A stretch of 64,000 nt of DNA from Oscillospiraceae bacterium (lineage in GTDB: Bacteria > Bacillota > Clostridia > Oscillospirales > Oscillospiraceae). How positions within the stretch are numbered: the stretch's first letter is position 1; each line of letters starts with the position of its first letter. A model generated the notes under the pieces. The model did no database searches. It was not told the origin of the DNA and saw only the letters and a program-made list of their open reading frames with translations. The stretch lies in the NCBI GenBank assembly GCA_902767915.1, contig CACXJE010000009.1, positions 1 through 64,000 on the forward strand. Reading direction: 5' to 3'. The translations under genes were made by a program, and so were the position numbers. Of this stretch, positions 1 through 7,472 are shown in pieces.

Positions 1-1036
1 AGTATAGTGTGCCAAGGCGCAGCGTTACCCGCTCGGCAGGGGGTTCTGATACCTGTGCTTCGCTACTTGCTTGTGTACCGTCTGCCTGCTGGGTGCTTCC
101 GGCAGGCTCGGCAGGGGGTTCTGATACCTGTGCTTCGCTACTTGCTTGTGTACCGTCTGCCTGCTGGGTGCTTCCGGCAGGCTTGGCCGACAGCACGATC
201 AGGCAGTCCTGCTGCAGGCAGAGGATCCGCCCGTCCTCCAAAACCAGCACTCTTCGCAGCTTTGCGGGGTTGACACCGCACTTTTGCAGATCTGCAAGCA
301 GAAAAAAGCTTTTGCCATCCGTCCTCCAAACGCTGCCGCCCGCATAGACGCAGCCGCTCTCCGGCATACAAAGCGGCAAGGCGCCGCAGAGCTGCTCCGG
401 CAGTTGCGCGCCATCCTGTGCTCGAATGGCTTTGGTCTCTTCCAACAAAGGAATAAACAGATTCTCCGCATTTTCTCCTTCCCCGACAAGCTTACGCAGA
501 AGGACGAACAATCCGTGATCTGTATTAACCAACGCAGCGGCCTGCCATCGACCGTTTCCTGCCTGCGGCATTTCGATCTGCATCTCGTTTCGGAACAGCC
601 GATTCCCGTCACAGTACCATATGACCTCGCCTTGTTTCAGGAGCTGCCCGAAGGTATCCATACCCATTGGGATACGATACAGTTCTCCCGATGAGTCACA
701 GACAGACAGCTCCGTCCCGTTTTCGGAAATAGAAGTGTAAATGTCTGCTTTCCCGTCCAAGCATACGGGATCCTGCGCAAATGTTTTTTCCTCGGCTGCA
801 GCATAGTACTGATCCAAATAGAACCCACCACGTTCAGTCACTAACAGGACATCATTCCCATTTAGAGCAATATCAAAATGTTCGCCAACTTCTATCAAAT
901 ACATTTTAGGCAGATACTCTTCTCGTTGATTTGTATCAACCTCAATTGTTTTTTCTGTCGCTTTTTTGCACCCCATGCAAACTACCAGCATAATAAAAAC
1001 AAGCACAAAAACAATTGATGCCGCCATCTTTTTCAT
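1..1036 (-). CDS. Partial lipoprotein with repeat linker (C-terminus off window)
   Basis: The frame is open for 345 codons from ATG at 1036 to the window edge, so the gene is cut and its stop is not visible. A GGAGG site lies 8 bases upstream. Residues 1-24 form a signal peptide (MKKMAASIVFVLVFIIML) ending in VCMGC, read as a lipobox with Cys24 as the lipidated residue. Residues 25-285 are rich in short beta-type segments and look like an exported sensor or propeller-like domain, but I do not recognise the family. Residues 286-335 are two identical 25-residue linkers. The next residues (RVTLRLGTLY) resemble the first strand of an extracellular solute-binding domain; this is an inference from ten residues. 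It diverges from the LytTR/kinase operon. Confidence 0.85.
   Translation of the reverse strand, partial: MKKMAASIVFVLVFIMLVVCMGCKKATEKTIEVDTNQREEYLPKMYLIEVGEHFDIALNGNDVLLVTERGGFYLDQYYAAAEEKTFAQDPVCLDGKADIYTSISENGTELSVCDSSGELYRIPMGMDTFGQLLKQGEVIWYCDGNRLFRNEMQIEMPQAGNGRWQAAALVNTDHGLFVLLRKLVGEGENAENLFIPLLEETKAIRAQDGAQLPEQLCGALPLCMPESGCVYAGGSVWRTDGKSFFLLADLQKCGVNPAKLRRVLVLEDGRILCLQQDCLIVLSAKPAGSTQQADGTQASSEAQVSEPPAEPAGSTQQADGTQASSEAQVSEPPAERVTLRLGTLY
31..180. repeat. Two exact 75-bp tandem repeats inside a lipoprotein gene
   Basis: Bases 31-105 and 106-180 are identical 75-bp copies. They are in frame with the minus-strand lipoprotein gene and encode two copies of a 25-residue Pro/Gln/Ser/Glu-rich linker (PAGSTQQADG...SEPPAE). 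Exact identity suggests a recent duplication, probably length-variable between strains. Confidence 0.95.
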
Positions 1037-1104
1037 CGTTAATCCTCCATGATCCATTACGATTACTGTTCCTTGCAGGTGTTTGCCGCAGATCCGCAAT
1101 TATT

Positions 1105-1148
1105 GCAATGCTGTAATCTTCCCTCAATAGAGAAGATTACAGCATTGC
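1105..1148. repeat. 17-bp perfect inverted repeat in the divergent intergenic region
   Basis: GCAATGCTGTAATCTTC (1105-1121) and its exact reverse complement (1132-1148) flank a 10-base loop. No T-run follows on either strand, so it is not a standard terminator. It sits 69 bp upstream of the minus-strand lipoprotein start. It could be an operator or a leader hairpin. The rest of 1149-1290 is AT-rich and shows no gene. Confidence 0.7.
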
Positions 1149-1294
1149 CACCTTGAACAAAAAGTATTGTACAACAATTTATGCGTTAGTTACGTATACA
1201 GAAAACCATCTCCTAAAACTGTTAATAGCATATAGTCCTGGCGTTTTCAAGTTTTCTGGCACACTTGGTCGATTTTAGAGCACAAGTGGCAAAA

Positions 1295-1331
1295 CGGCAG
1301 CTTGCAAAAACAAGCTGCCGCGTTGTATAAT
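1295..1331 (+). promoter_or_regulatory. Promoter of the LytTR/kinase operon with embedded palindrome
   Basis: TTGCAA (1302-1307) and TATAAT (1326-1331) are separated by 18 bp. A perfect 10-bp inverted repeat, CGGCAGCTTG (1295-1304) and CAAGCTGCCG (1311-1320), overlaps the -35 box and fills most of the spacer. Its place suggests a binding site that blocks or activates this promoter. The leader to the ATG at 1362 is very short. Confidence 0.6.
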
Positions 1332-1361
1332 GACAGTATCTTTCAGAAAGGAGGTCGCCGT

Positions 1362-2051
1362 ATGCTGCGTGTTGCCGTTTGTGATGACGAGAGAAAAGAT
1401 TTGGATGAGATCGTGTCGCTGCTGAAACGGTACGATTCCGGCGGGCTTCTGGAAATCACGACGTTTTTCGCGGCGAAGGAGTTGCTTGCTGCGTCAGAGA
1501 AAACACCTTTTGACCTTGCAATTCTGGATATTGAAATGGAAGCGCCGAACGGTTTTGAGGCCGCGCAGATGTTGCTCCGGCAGGCAAAACCGCCGCTGAT
1601 CGTCTTCGTGACAAAAAGCATGGCGTATACCCTGCGCGGCTACGGCGTCGCCTTCCGCTATCTTGTCAAGCCGCTGGAGGCCGTGCAGTTTCATTCTGTG
1701 ATGGATGCTGCCGTCCGGGAGCTTCTCGCCAATCGCTTTTCGTTCAGCGTTGACAATATCCATCATGTTGCAACGATGCAGGAGATCTATTACTTTGAGG
1801 TCTATAAGCACTACACGACGCTTCATCTGAAGGACGAACAGTTCCTGATCCGATCTGCGCTGAAGGATGTGCTGTCGCAGCTTCCGAGCGGATTCTTCGC
1901 CATGCCGCACCAAAGCTATATTGTAAATCTCGCGCACGTCAAAACCGTTTCCACTACCGAGCTTCAGTTGACGAACGGCGCAAGGATCCCGATCAGCAGA
2001 AGACGGCAGCAGGAATTCGAACGACAGCTTTATTCCTATCTTGGGAGGTAG
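1362..2051 (+). CDS. LytTR-family response regulator
   Basis: A 229-aa response regulator of the AgrA/LytR type. The receiver domain (about 1-118) has the acidic pair Asp8/Asp9, phospho-acceptor Asp56 in LAILDIEM, Thr84 and the conserved Lys103 in YLVKP. A LytTR DNA-binding domain fills about 130-229. The start at 1362 is chosen because AAAGGAGG lies 8-10 bases upstream; an upstream ATG would give 20 extra residues with no ribosome site. The kinase gene starts 4 bp after the stop, and its ribosome site (GGAGGT) overlaps the last codons here, so the two are translationally coupled. Targets are unknown; the divergent lipoprotein gene is a natural candidate. Confidence 0.92.
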   Translation: MLRVAVCDDERKDLDEIVSLLKRYDSGGLLEITTFFAAKELLAASEKTPFDLAILDIEMEAPNGFEAAQMLLRQAKPPLIVFVTKSMAYTLRGYGVAFRYLVKPLEAVQFHSVMDAAVRELLANRFSFSVDNIHHVATMQEIYYFEVYKHYTTLHLKDEQFLIRSALKDVLSQLPSGFFAMPHQSYIVNLAHVKTVSTTELQLTNGARIPISRRRQQEFERQLYSYLGR

Positions 2052-2055
2052 TCCA

Positions 2056-3306
2056 ATGTATGAACTGACCGAACTGATTTGTGTCGTTGCCGAGGTGCTT
2101 GTGATCGCGCTGTTCCTGCAAAACACGTTTCCTGTACGGGAGAGAAGGCCGTGGCTTCGTCTTCTGTGCTATGGGCTGTTCGGGGCTGCCGTCTTTGCTG
2201 CCTCTTTGTTTCTGGACGCCGCCCTGCTGCGGCTGCTGCTGTGCTTTTTTGGCGTTGCCGTTCTTGCGCTGGTTTTGTTTGAGGCAAAGCCGCTGCACGC
2301 CATTCTTGCCAGCCTGACCTTTTCCGCTTTGGTTGCTTTGAGCGACGTGCTGTTGATGGCATTTCTGATGCTGTTTGGCTTGAATAATCTGGAATTGATG
2401 CAAGTAGGAAATGCGCGGCTTCTGTATCTGATCATTGGGCATCTTTCGCTGTTTGCGTTAGTGGTTGCCGTTTGCATGCTGAATCGGCGGAGGAAAAACA
2501 TTGCGTTGTCTCCGAAGCTTTTGCTGCCGCTGCTTCCGTGTTGGCTCTCCGGGATCCTGCTCTGCTGTATTTTGACGGCCGAGATGTATCAGACCGGGAA
2601 AGACATGAACCCCCTGTATCTTGCCGTGGTTTTCGGGCTGCTCTATACCAACATCGTAATCGTTTATTACACAAACCGCATCAAAAAGCAGGAACAGGAC
2701 AAGGCAGACGCCGCACTCGCGGCGCACCATTACGCAATGCAGGAGGAATACTACGAACAGCTGCACGCCCAGCAGGAGGAAACGCGGGCGCTATGGCACG
2801 ATATTGGCAAATATCTTCGTGCTATGCAGGCGGATGCTCAAGCAGGAGAAACACTACTGCAGCTGCAGGAGAAGGTCGATTCGGTTACAACGGTCGTCGA
2901 CGTGAACAACCGCGCAGTCAGTGTGATTCTGAACGATTACCTGACGGCGGCAAACGACATTCAAGCCAAGCTGGCCTTTGACGTCCAGGTTCCCTCTGAA
3001 TTGTTTGTCACCGCCGCTGATCTGTATATTCTGCTTGGGAACACGCTTGATAATGCGTTGGACGCCTGTATGTGTCTGCCGGAAACACAAAGGGAGATCA
3101 GGCTCCAACTCCGACAACACAACGATATTCTGTTCTACCGGATCACGAATCCCTGCGCCACGGAGCAAACTGAGAAGAAATACAGTCAATTCCACGGCTA
3201 CGGCCTGAGAAATGTTGGACAATGCGTGGAAAAGTATCATGGCAGCCTAAGCATTACAAAAGAAAATGGGCAGTTCGTTGTAGAAATGCGTCTGAATTGC
3301 ACATAG
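2056..3306 (+). CDS. AgrC-like sensor histidine kinase (GHKL type)
   Basis: A 416-aa membrane kinase. About 200 N-terminal residues form six or seven hydrophobic segments with short loops, typical of kinases that sense peptides or lipophilic ligands. A charged coiled linker follows, then ALWHDIGKYL with His248 as the likely phospho-acceptor. The C-terminal GHKL ATPase has an N-box (LLGNTLDNALDAC, about 325-337) and a G-box (GYGLRN, about 380). No AgrB-like protease or clear AgrD-like peptide gene is nearby, so the ligand cannot be named. Start chosen at 2056 because of GGAGGT at 2042-2047. It partners the adjacent LytTR regulator. Confidence 0.9.
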   Translation: MYELTELICVVAEVLVIALFLQNTFPVRERRPWLRLLCYGLFGAAVFAASLFLDAALLRLLLCFFGVAVLALVLFEAKPLHAILASLTFSALVALSDVLLMAFLMLFGLNNLELMQVGNARLLYLIIGHLSLFALVVAVCMLNRRRKNIALSPKLLLPLLPCWLSGILLCCILTAEMYQTGKDMNPLYLAVVFGLLYTNIVIVYYTNRIKKQEQDKADAALAAHHYAMQEEYYEQLHAQQEETRALWHDIGKYLRAMQADAQAGETLLQLQEKVDSVTTVVDVNNRAVSVILNDYLTAANDIQAKLAFDVQVPSELFVTAADLYILLGNTLDNALDACMCLPETQREIRLQLRQHNDILFYRITNPCATEQTEKKYSQFHGYGLRNVGQCVEKYHGSLSITKENGQFVVEMRLNCT

Positions 3307-3322
3307 TGGGAGATACCTTCTG

Positions 3323-3448
3323 ATGATTATCACGCAACACTTGCCTCAAACCGCTAAAAACATAAGTAACACAGATATCATCAAGTGTTATGCTGTTCAA
3401 CAATTCCGAAGAATGCGTCCCAACTTGTGGCGCATTCTATTGCAGTAA
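3323..3448 (+). CDS. Candidate 41-aa peptide downstream of the kinase
   Basis: An ATG at 3323 follows GGGAG (3308-3312) by 10 bases and opens 41 codons, beginning MIITQHLPQT and ending RPNLWRILLQ. It begins only 16 bp after the kinase stop and so could be in the same transcript. It has one Cys (CYAV), a basic C-terminal half and no signal peptide. It does not look like AgrD. It may be chance reading in AT-rich DNA. Confidence 0.25.
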   Translation: MIITQHLPQTAKNISNTDIIKCYAVQQFRRMRPNLWRILLQ

Positions 3449-3818
3449 GGACGTTATTCTAAACAGAGAATAATATTTAATAAAAATGTCGAAATGTGTT
3501 GCAGAACTATGTGCCGTTTTGTCTTTATACTTTGAGCTAATTAATGAGAGGTATTCTTTCCCGACCCTAATCATGACTTTCGTCAAACATACATAAAGGA
3601 GCAGCCCTATAATACCGATAAGCGCAGTAATAAGAAATCAAAAGGATTTGGGCAGCTCTTTGTCATGAGATACTGTTAGAAGATCGAATCGCGTTTTCCC
3701 ATAGAAATAGAATGAGCAGATCGTTATTAGACGAATTGTTTTTCGTTTTTATTGCGAGCAAACTCTCTCGAAAACAATCCCACACTATTCAAGTAATGAC
3801 TTGGAGAAAGCGCTATAG

Positions 3819-3959
3819 ATGAGTGTAATTCAAAATAATTTTATATCGGCAGCAATAATATTGTGTGCATTAATAATCGGATTTATTTTCCAATTTTTTG
3901 ATAGCATAAAAGGAACACTAAATGACAAAAGAGTATTTCCGGAAAGGCGATCCTTGTAA
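3819..3959 (+). CDS. Candidate 46-aa single-pass membrane peptide
   Basis: ATG at 3819, 46 codons, stop at 3959. After MSVIQNN comes a clean hydrophobic helix (FISAAIILCALIIGFIFQFF), then a charged tail ending PERRSL. GGAG lies about 12 bases upstream, which is a long spacer. The one-helix-plus-charged-tail form is typical of small regulatory or toxin-like membrane peptides, but the family is not recognised and no antisense partner was identified. Confidence 0.35.
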   Translation: MSVIQNNFISAAIILCALIIGFIFQFFDSIKGTLNDKRVFPERRSL

Positions 3960-4252
3960 AAGAAAGCGCCGAAAACGCAGTTATGAAACAGCACTTAGTT
4001 TTACAAAAACGGAAAAAATTTGTGAGGCGGGAACCCTAGTGTTATTAGCCTGTTGAAATAAGACTGTTCCACGTGCTATTATAGTGGTGAGGTTGAGGCA
4101 GAGAACTGTAGAAAGTCTTGCTAACGATGAGGTTTGCTATTTCGCAAGAGAAACTGCAACCCCGCAGACGGCAAATGCTTATGCCGTTACTATGAGAAAA
4201 TTGGGTTGAGCGTACCATAGAGAAGAATTGAAAGGTCGGTGAAAAGTGAGCA

Positions 4253-4504
4253 ATGTTGAGGATATTGAACTACAAATCCTATTATGAGGCGTTTAAGCTG
4301 GGAGTAATTGACGGTGGATTTACCCCCGTTGCTCGCTTGCTCTTTTTTCCTCTTTTTGATCCCAACGGGGAAATTGTTCTTTGTGACGAAAATGATGTTC
4401 CTTATGATGCCAATAACAAAAACAGTAGTGCTTGGGGCAATGGTATGGAACCGATCCCTCAGAGAATCCAGACGGAGGTTGGAAAGAACGAGACCCTTGC
4501 TATC
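4253..4504 (+). pseudogene. Possible truncated ORF of unknown family
   Basis: From ATG 4253 the frame reads about 84 residues of protein-like composition (DPNGEIVLCDENDVPYD, then SAWGNGMEP). Beyond about 4505 the same frame becomes low-complexity because it runs antisense to the sigma-factor remnant and then to the SIMPL gene. I therefore read only the first part as once-coding, joined to unrelated DNA near 4505. No ribosome site is convincing. The family is not recognised. Confidence 0.25.
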
Positions 4505-4587
4505 CTTATAAAGTACTTTTCTTCCGCTTCCCGGATCGCCGCTTCGTCCCGTTCCCAGAACAGCGCGACGATCTGCGCATCCTCCAT
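4459..4587 (-). pseudogene. 5' remnant of an ECF-type sigma-70 gene
   Basis: A 42-codon minus-strand frame starts RMEDAQIVALFWERDEAAI, then REAEEKY. This matches from memory the N-terminus of a sigma-70 family group common in Clostridia, which reads (M)ED.EII.LFW.R.E.AI.E...KYG. About 27 residues fit. After EEKY it continues FIRIARV and hits a stop at 4459, so region 2 helix content and region 4 are gone. A purine-rich GAGAGGGGG site precedes the start. It is a truncated relic, probably inactive. Confidence 0.6.
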
Positions 4588-4751
4588 CCGGCATTCCCCC
4601 TCTCCGCAGTGCTTCTCTCTTATCTATTATACTACCGATTCGACGGCATGGGTCACGTTTTTTATGGAATTACCGGAGAATGGGGCGCCTATTGTTATGG
4701 TTTTTTGCTATCATGATAAATGCGGCCAAAAGCAAAAACGGATGCAGCGAG

Positions 4752-4797
4752 CAAAAAACCGAATCCGGGGCGCATCAGCCTCGGATTCGGTTTTTTG
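4752..4797. terminator. Bidirectional terminator 3' of the SIMPL gene
   Basis: CAAAAAACCGAATCC (4752-4766) pairs with GGATTCGGTTTTTTG (4783-4797) around a 16-base loop. A-runs and T-runs flank the stem on both strands. It ends the minus-strand SIMPL transcript, whose stop codon is at 4837. Confidence 0.85.
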
Positions 4798-4836
4798 TAC
4801 AATATGCAGGGTTCCTCTGAGAACAGAAACGGATGG

Positions 4837-5514
4837 TCAGGCTTCCTCAGGAAGCAGCTCCCAGACAAATACCGCGCTGTCCTGCAGGTCGATGTCCTGG
4901 GGACGGAAATTGGCAGCCATGCTGCGCTTGGCGCTGCCGCCCAGCATAGGCGCGGCACATTCCGCCACATCCATCATGGTATTGGACCGGAAGCTCAGAT
5001 GGGCCACGTCATACTCGATGGTCTGCAGCTCGCCCAGCCGCATGCCGGAGGCCCGGCAGAGGATTTCCGCCCGGGTTCTGGCACTTTCGGCGGCGTTTTC
5101 CAGCAGCTGCGCCTGCAGCAGCTCCGGCTGCTTGACGGTGAAGCTCACGTTCAGCTCCGGCTGGGCTTTGCTTTTTGCCACGGCGTTCAGCGCTTTGCTG
5201 AGCCGGGCAACGTCGAAATCAAAACAGAGGCGCTGCTCATAGGTACAGACGTAGCCCGCAAACACGTTGCGGTATTCTCCGTCCGGATCCCGGACGCCTT
5301 CATACTCCGTATTCACATGGAAGCTGTCCGCCTGGAAATCCTCCTTCGGGAACCCGGCCCGGACCAGCGCCCGCTCCAGCGCGTCCACCTTATCCGAGGC
5401 GCCCTTCAAAGCGGCGGCGTAGTCCTTATTCTTCTCCCAGATCCGGAAGCTCAGCTCCACGGTATCCACCGGCGCGGAAGCCTTTCCGACGCCCTTAACG
5501 GTGATGGTTTTCAC
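4837..5514 (-). CDS. SIMPL domain protein (DUF541)
   Basis: A 225-aa protein of the SIMPL/DUF541 family, which includes periplasmic and cytosolic beta-rich proteins of poorly known function. The N-terminus is typical (MKTITVKGVGKASAPVDTVE, then LSFRI), followed by paired helices with ALKGASDKVDALERAL and the conserved FKxxSFHV-like strand (FQADSFHVNTEYEG). The C-terminal half repeats the fold and carries SMAANFRPQDIDLQ, as in family members. No signal peptide or lipobox is seen, so it is predicted cytosolic here. It is followed by a strong terminator and lies 28 bp downstream of proS, probably in the same transcript. Substrate unknown. Confidence 0.85.
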   Translation of the reverse strand: MKTITVKGVGKASAPVDTVELSFRIWEKNKDYAAALKGASDKVDALERALVRAGFPKEDFQADSFHVNTEYEGVRDPDGEYRNVFAGYVCTYEQRLCFDFDVARLSKALNAVAKSKAQPELNVSFTVKQPELLQAQLLENAAESARTRAEILCRASGMRLGELQTIEYDVAHLSFRSNTMMDVAECAAPMLGGSAKRSMAANFRPQDIDLQDSAVFVWELLPEEA

Positions 5515-5542
5515 GGGACAACCCTCCGTTTCAAATTGTCAA

Positions 5543-6991
5543 TTAATAGGCCACGCCCCACAGAATGGACTTGACCGCCTTCCGGCCGCAGACCGGGCAG
5601 ACGTCGTCAATGTGCTCCTGAGCAAAGGGCATGCAGCGGGAGGACATGCCTGCTTCTTCCTTCATCTTGATCTCGCAGGCCTCGTCACCGCACCACATGG
5701 TCTTGATGAAGCCGCCGTTCTGCTCCTGCAGCTCCTTGGCCTCCTGGAGAGAATGGGCCTCATAGATATGCTCGTCCAGATTCTTCTTGGCTCTGGCAAA
5801 CAGTCCGTCATGGACAGCCTGGAGCAGCTCTTCCACCTTGGACTCCAGCTCCTCCACCTTGACGGTGAGCTTCTCGCCGTTGTCCCGGCGGACCAGGACG
5901 CACTCGCCGTTCTCCATGTCGCGGGGACCCATCTCAAGACGCAGGGGCACGCCCTTCATCTCATATTCGGCGCACTTCCAGCCGAGGCTGTTGTCAGAGG
6001 TGTCGATTTTCGTACGGACGCCGGCAGCCTGCAGGCGGTCCATCAGCGCAGTCGCGCCCTCGATGACGCCGGGCTTGTGCTGGGCAACAGGCACCACGAT
6101 CACCTGGATGGGGGCAATCTTCGGAGGCAGAACCAGACCGTTGTTGTCGCCGTGGGTCATGATGATACCGCCGATCAGACGGGTGGACACGCCCCAGGAG
6201 GTCTGGAAGGGGTTGACCCGCAGGTTTTCCTTGTTGGTGAAAGTGATGTCGAAGGCCTTGGCAAAGCCGTCGCCGAAGAAGTGAGAGGTACCGGCCTGCA
6301 GGGCCTTGCGGTCATGCATCATGCACTCGATGGTGTAGGTGGCCTCGGCGCCGTTGAACTTCTCCTTCTCAGTCTTCTGGCCGCGGGTAACCGGCATGGC
6401 CAGCACGTTCTCACAGAAGTCGGCGTAGACGTTCAGCATGGTCTTGGTGAAGCTTTCGGCCTCCTCGGCGGTGGCGTGCATGGTATGGCCCTCCTGCCAC
6501 AGGAACTCCCGGTGACGCAGGAAGGGGCGGGAGGTCTTCTCCCAGCGGAGCACAGAACACCACTGATTATACTTCAGAGGCAGGTCCCGGTGGGACTGAA
6601 TCACATTTTTGAAGTGCTCACAGAACAGGGTCTCGGAGGTGGGACGGATGCAGAGCCGCTCCTCCAGCTTTTCGTTGCCGCCCATGGTGACCCAGGCGCA
6701 TTCGGGTGCGAAGCCCTCCACGTGATCCTTCTCCTTCTGCAGGAGGCTTTCGGGGATCAGCATGGGCATATAGACGTTCTCCACGCCGTTTTTCTTGAAC
6801 TCCGCGTCCATGATCCGCTGAATGTTCTCCCAGATGGCATAGCCGTAGGGACGGTAGATGAAGAGGCCCTTTACGGAGGAGTAGTCGATGAGCTGGGCCT
6901 TGGTGCACACATCCGTGAACCACTGGGCAAAGTCCTTCTCCATATCGGTGATCTGCTCAACTTTTTTATCCATTTTCTTTTCTTTTGCCAT
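5543..6991 (-). CDS. proS: Prolyl-tRNA synthetase, archaeal/eukaryote-like type
   Basis: A 482-aa class II aminoacyl-tRNA synthetase that charges tRNA-Pro. It is the short form without the bacterial editing insertion. Visible parts are the N-terminal YxxVKGLFIYRPYGYAIWE segment (motif 1 region), motif 2 around FLRHREFLWQEGHTMH, motif 3 around STRLIGGIIMTHGD, an anticodon-binding domain (IQVIVVPVAQ onward) and a C-terminal zinc-type domain with CGDEAC and CPVCG, ending in Tyr (LWGVAY). Start at 6991 is chosen because GGAAAGGAAG lies just upstream; the longer frame reads that ribosome site as protein. Confidence 0.97.
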   Translation of the reverse strand: MAKEKKMDKKVEQITDMEKDFAQWFTDVCTKAQLIDYSSVKGLFIYRPYGYAIWENIQRIMDAEFKKNGVENVYMPMLIPESLLQKEKDHVEGFAPECAWVTMGGNEKLEERLCIRPTSETLFCEHFKNVIQSHRDLPLKYNQWCSVLRWEKTSRPFLRHREFLWQEGHTMHATAEEAESFTKTMLNVYADFCENVLAMPVTRGQKTEKEKFNGAEATYTIECMMHDRKALQAGTSHFFGDGFAKAFDITFTNKENLRVNPFQTSWGVSTRLIGGIIMTHGDNNGLVLPPKIAPIQVIVVPVAQHKPGVIEGATALMDRLQAAGVRTKIDTSDNSLGWKCAEYEMKGVPLRLEMGPRDMENGECVLVRRDNGEKLTVKVEELESKVEELLQAVHDGLFARAKKNLDEHIYEAHSLQEAKELQEQNGGFIKTMWCGDEACEIKMKEEAGMSSRCMPFAQEHIDDVCPVCGRKAVKSILWGVAY

Positions 6992-7097
6992 GATTATTTC
7001 TTCCTTTCCCAAGGTATCAGTCGCCTTTATATTGTATCACATCTGTCAAGCCCCCGCATAGGATGATTTGAAAGCATTCCCAACCCGGGAGGTCGAG

Positions 7098-7256
7098 ATG
7101 ATTGCATTCACAATTTTGCTGGACGAAGCGGCTGCGGACTTCTATGAGAGGGTCGCTGAGGCGGCGGATCGGACCGTAGAAACGGTTTTGGCAGACAGCT
7201 TATTCAAGCTGGCCGGGGAGCTTTCTTTGGAAGCGCTCGCACGCCGCGCCGAGTAA
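7098..7256 (+). CDS. 52-aa acidic small protein, unknown
   Basis: ATG at 7098 follows GGGAGGT with a 4-5 base spacer. The product begins MIAFTILLDEAAADFYERVA and ends LSLEALARRAE: one short beta strand and two amphipathic helices, acidic overall. The strand plus two helices layout is compatible with a ribbon-helix-helix or antitoxin-like fold, but no motif proves this. It diverges from proS and is followed at once by a 157-bp inverted-repeat element, which may have carried or disrupted its 3' flank. Confidence 0.55.
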   Translation: MIAFTILLDEAAADFYERVAEAADRTVETVLADSLFKLAGELSLEALARRAE

Positions 7257-7258
7257 TT

Positions 7259-7415
7259 ATACTAATATTTGACTAAATTGTTCGATTCGTTCCGGCGGGA
7301 ATCGTGCCATACTTCGTTGTCGTCCTTGCCGGGCGTCAAGCCCGCCTGCGTCCTCCGCCTCGTCTGGCGCAATTCCCCCTCGGAACGCTTTTGAACCCTT
7401 CAATCAAATATTAGT
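7259..7415. mobile_element. MITE-like 157-bp inverted-repeat element
   Basis: ATACTAATATTTGA (7259-7272) and its exact reverse complement TCAAATATTAGTAT (7402-7415) bound the element. Pairing continues imperfectly inward (for example GGAATCGTGCCA with TGGCGCAATTCC), so the whole unit can fold as a long hairpin. There is no coding frame inside. The form is that of a miniature inverted-repeat element; a target-site duplication was not clear. Confidence 0.6.
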
Positions 7416-7419
7416 ATTA

Positions 7420-7460
7420 CGCCGGATGGGGTCTCTGATTGAGACTCCCATCCGGCGTTT
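7420..7460. terminator. Terminator downstream of sbcC
   Basis: CGCCGGATGGGGTCTC (7420-7435) pairs with GAGACTCCCATCCGGCG (7441-7457) with one bulged base, followed by TTTT on the plus strand. It begins 13 bp after the sbcC stop on the minus strand, where the downstream tract is only moderately T-rich. Confidence 0.7.
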
Positions 7461-7472
7461 TCCGCTCCTTGC

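Larger units (their letters stand above)
3449..4836. other. Gene-poor AT-rich scar region
   Basis: About 1.4 kb without a convincing full-length gene and visibly more AT-rich than its surroundings. It holds small imperfect hairpins (3411-3437 and about 3452-3473), a candidate 46-aa membrane peptide, an undetermined plus-strand fragment at 4253-4504 and a decayed sigma-factor start on the minus strand. A stop-free run at about 4060-4209 ends in NAYAVTMRKLG and has no good start. Together these suggest decayed mobile or accessory DNA. Confidence 0.6.

Noticed and set aside
31..180. Possible CRISPR-like repeat
   Set aside because: There are only two copies, directly adjacent without spacers and in frame with a protein.
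3307..3600. AgrD-like autoinducer gene behind the kinase
   Set aside because: No frame with the amphipathic leader, Cys/Ser thiolactone core and acidic tail was found on either strand, and no AgrB-like protease is near.
5501..7066. 521-codon plus-strand frame opposite proS
   Set aside because: It is antisense to a complete prolyl-tRNA synthetase gene, with no ribosome site and a biased composition.
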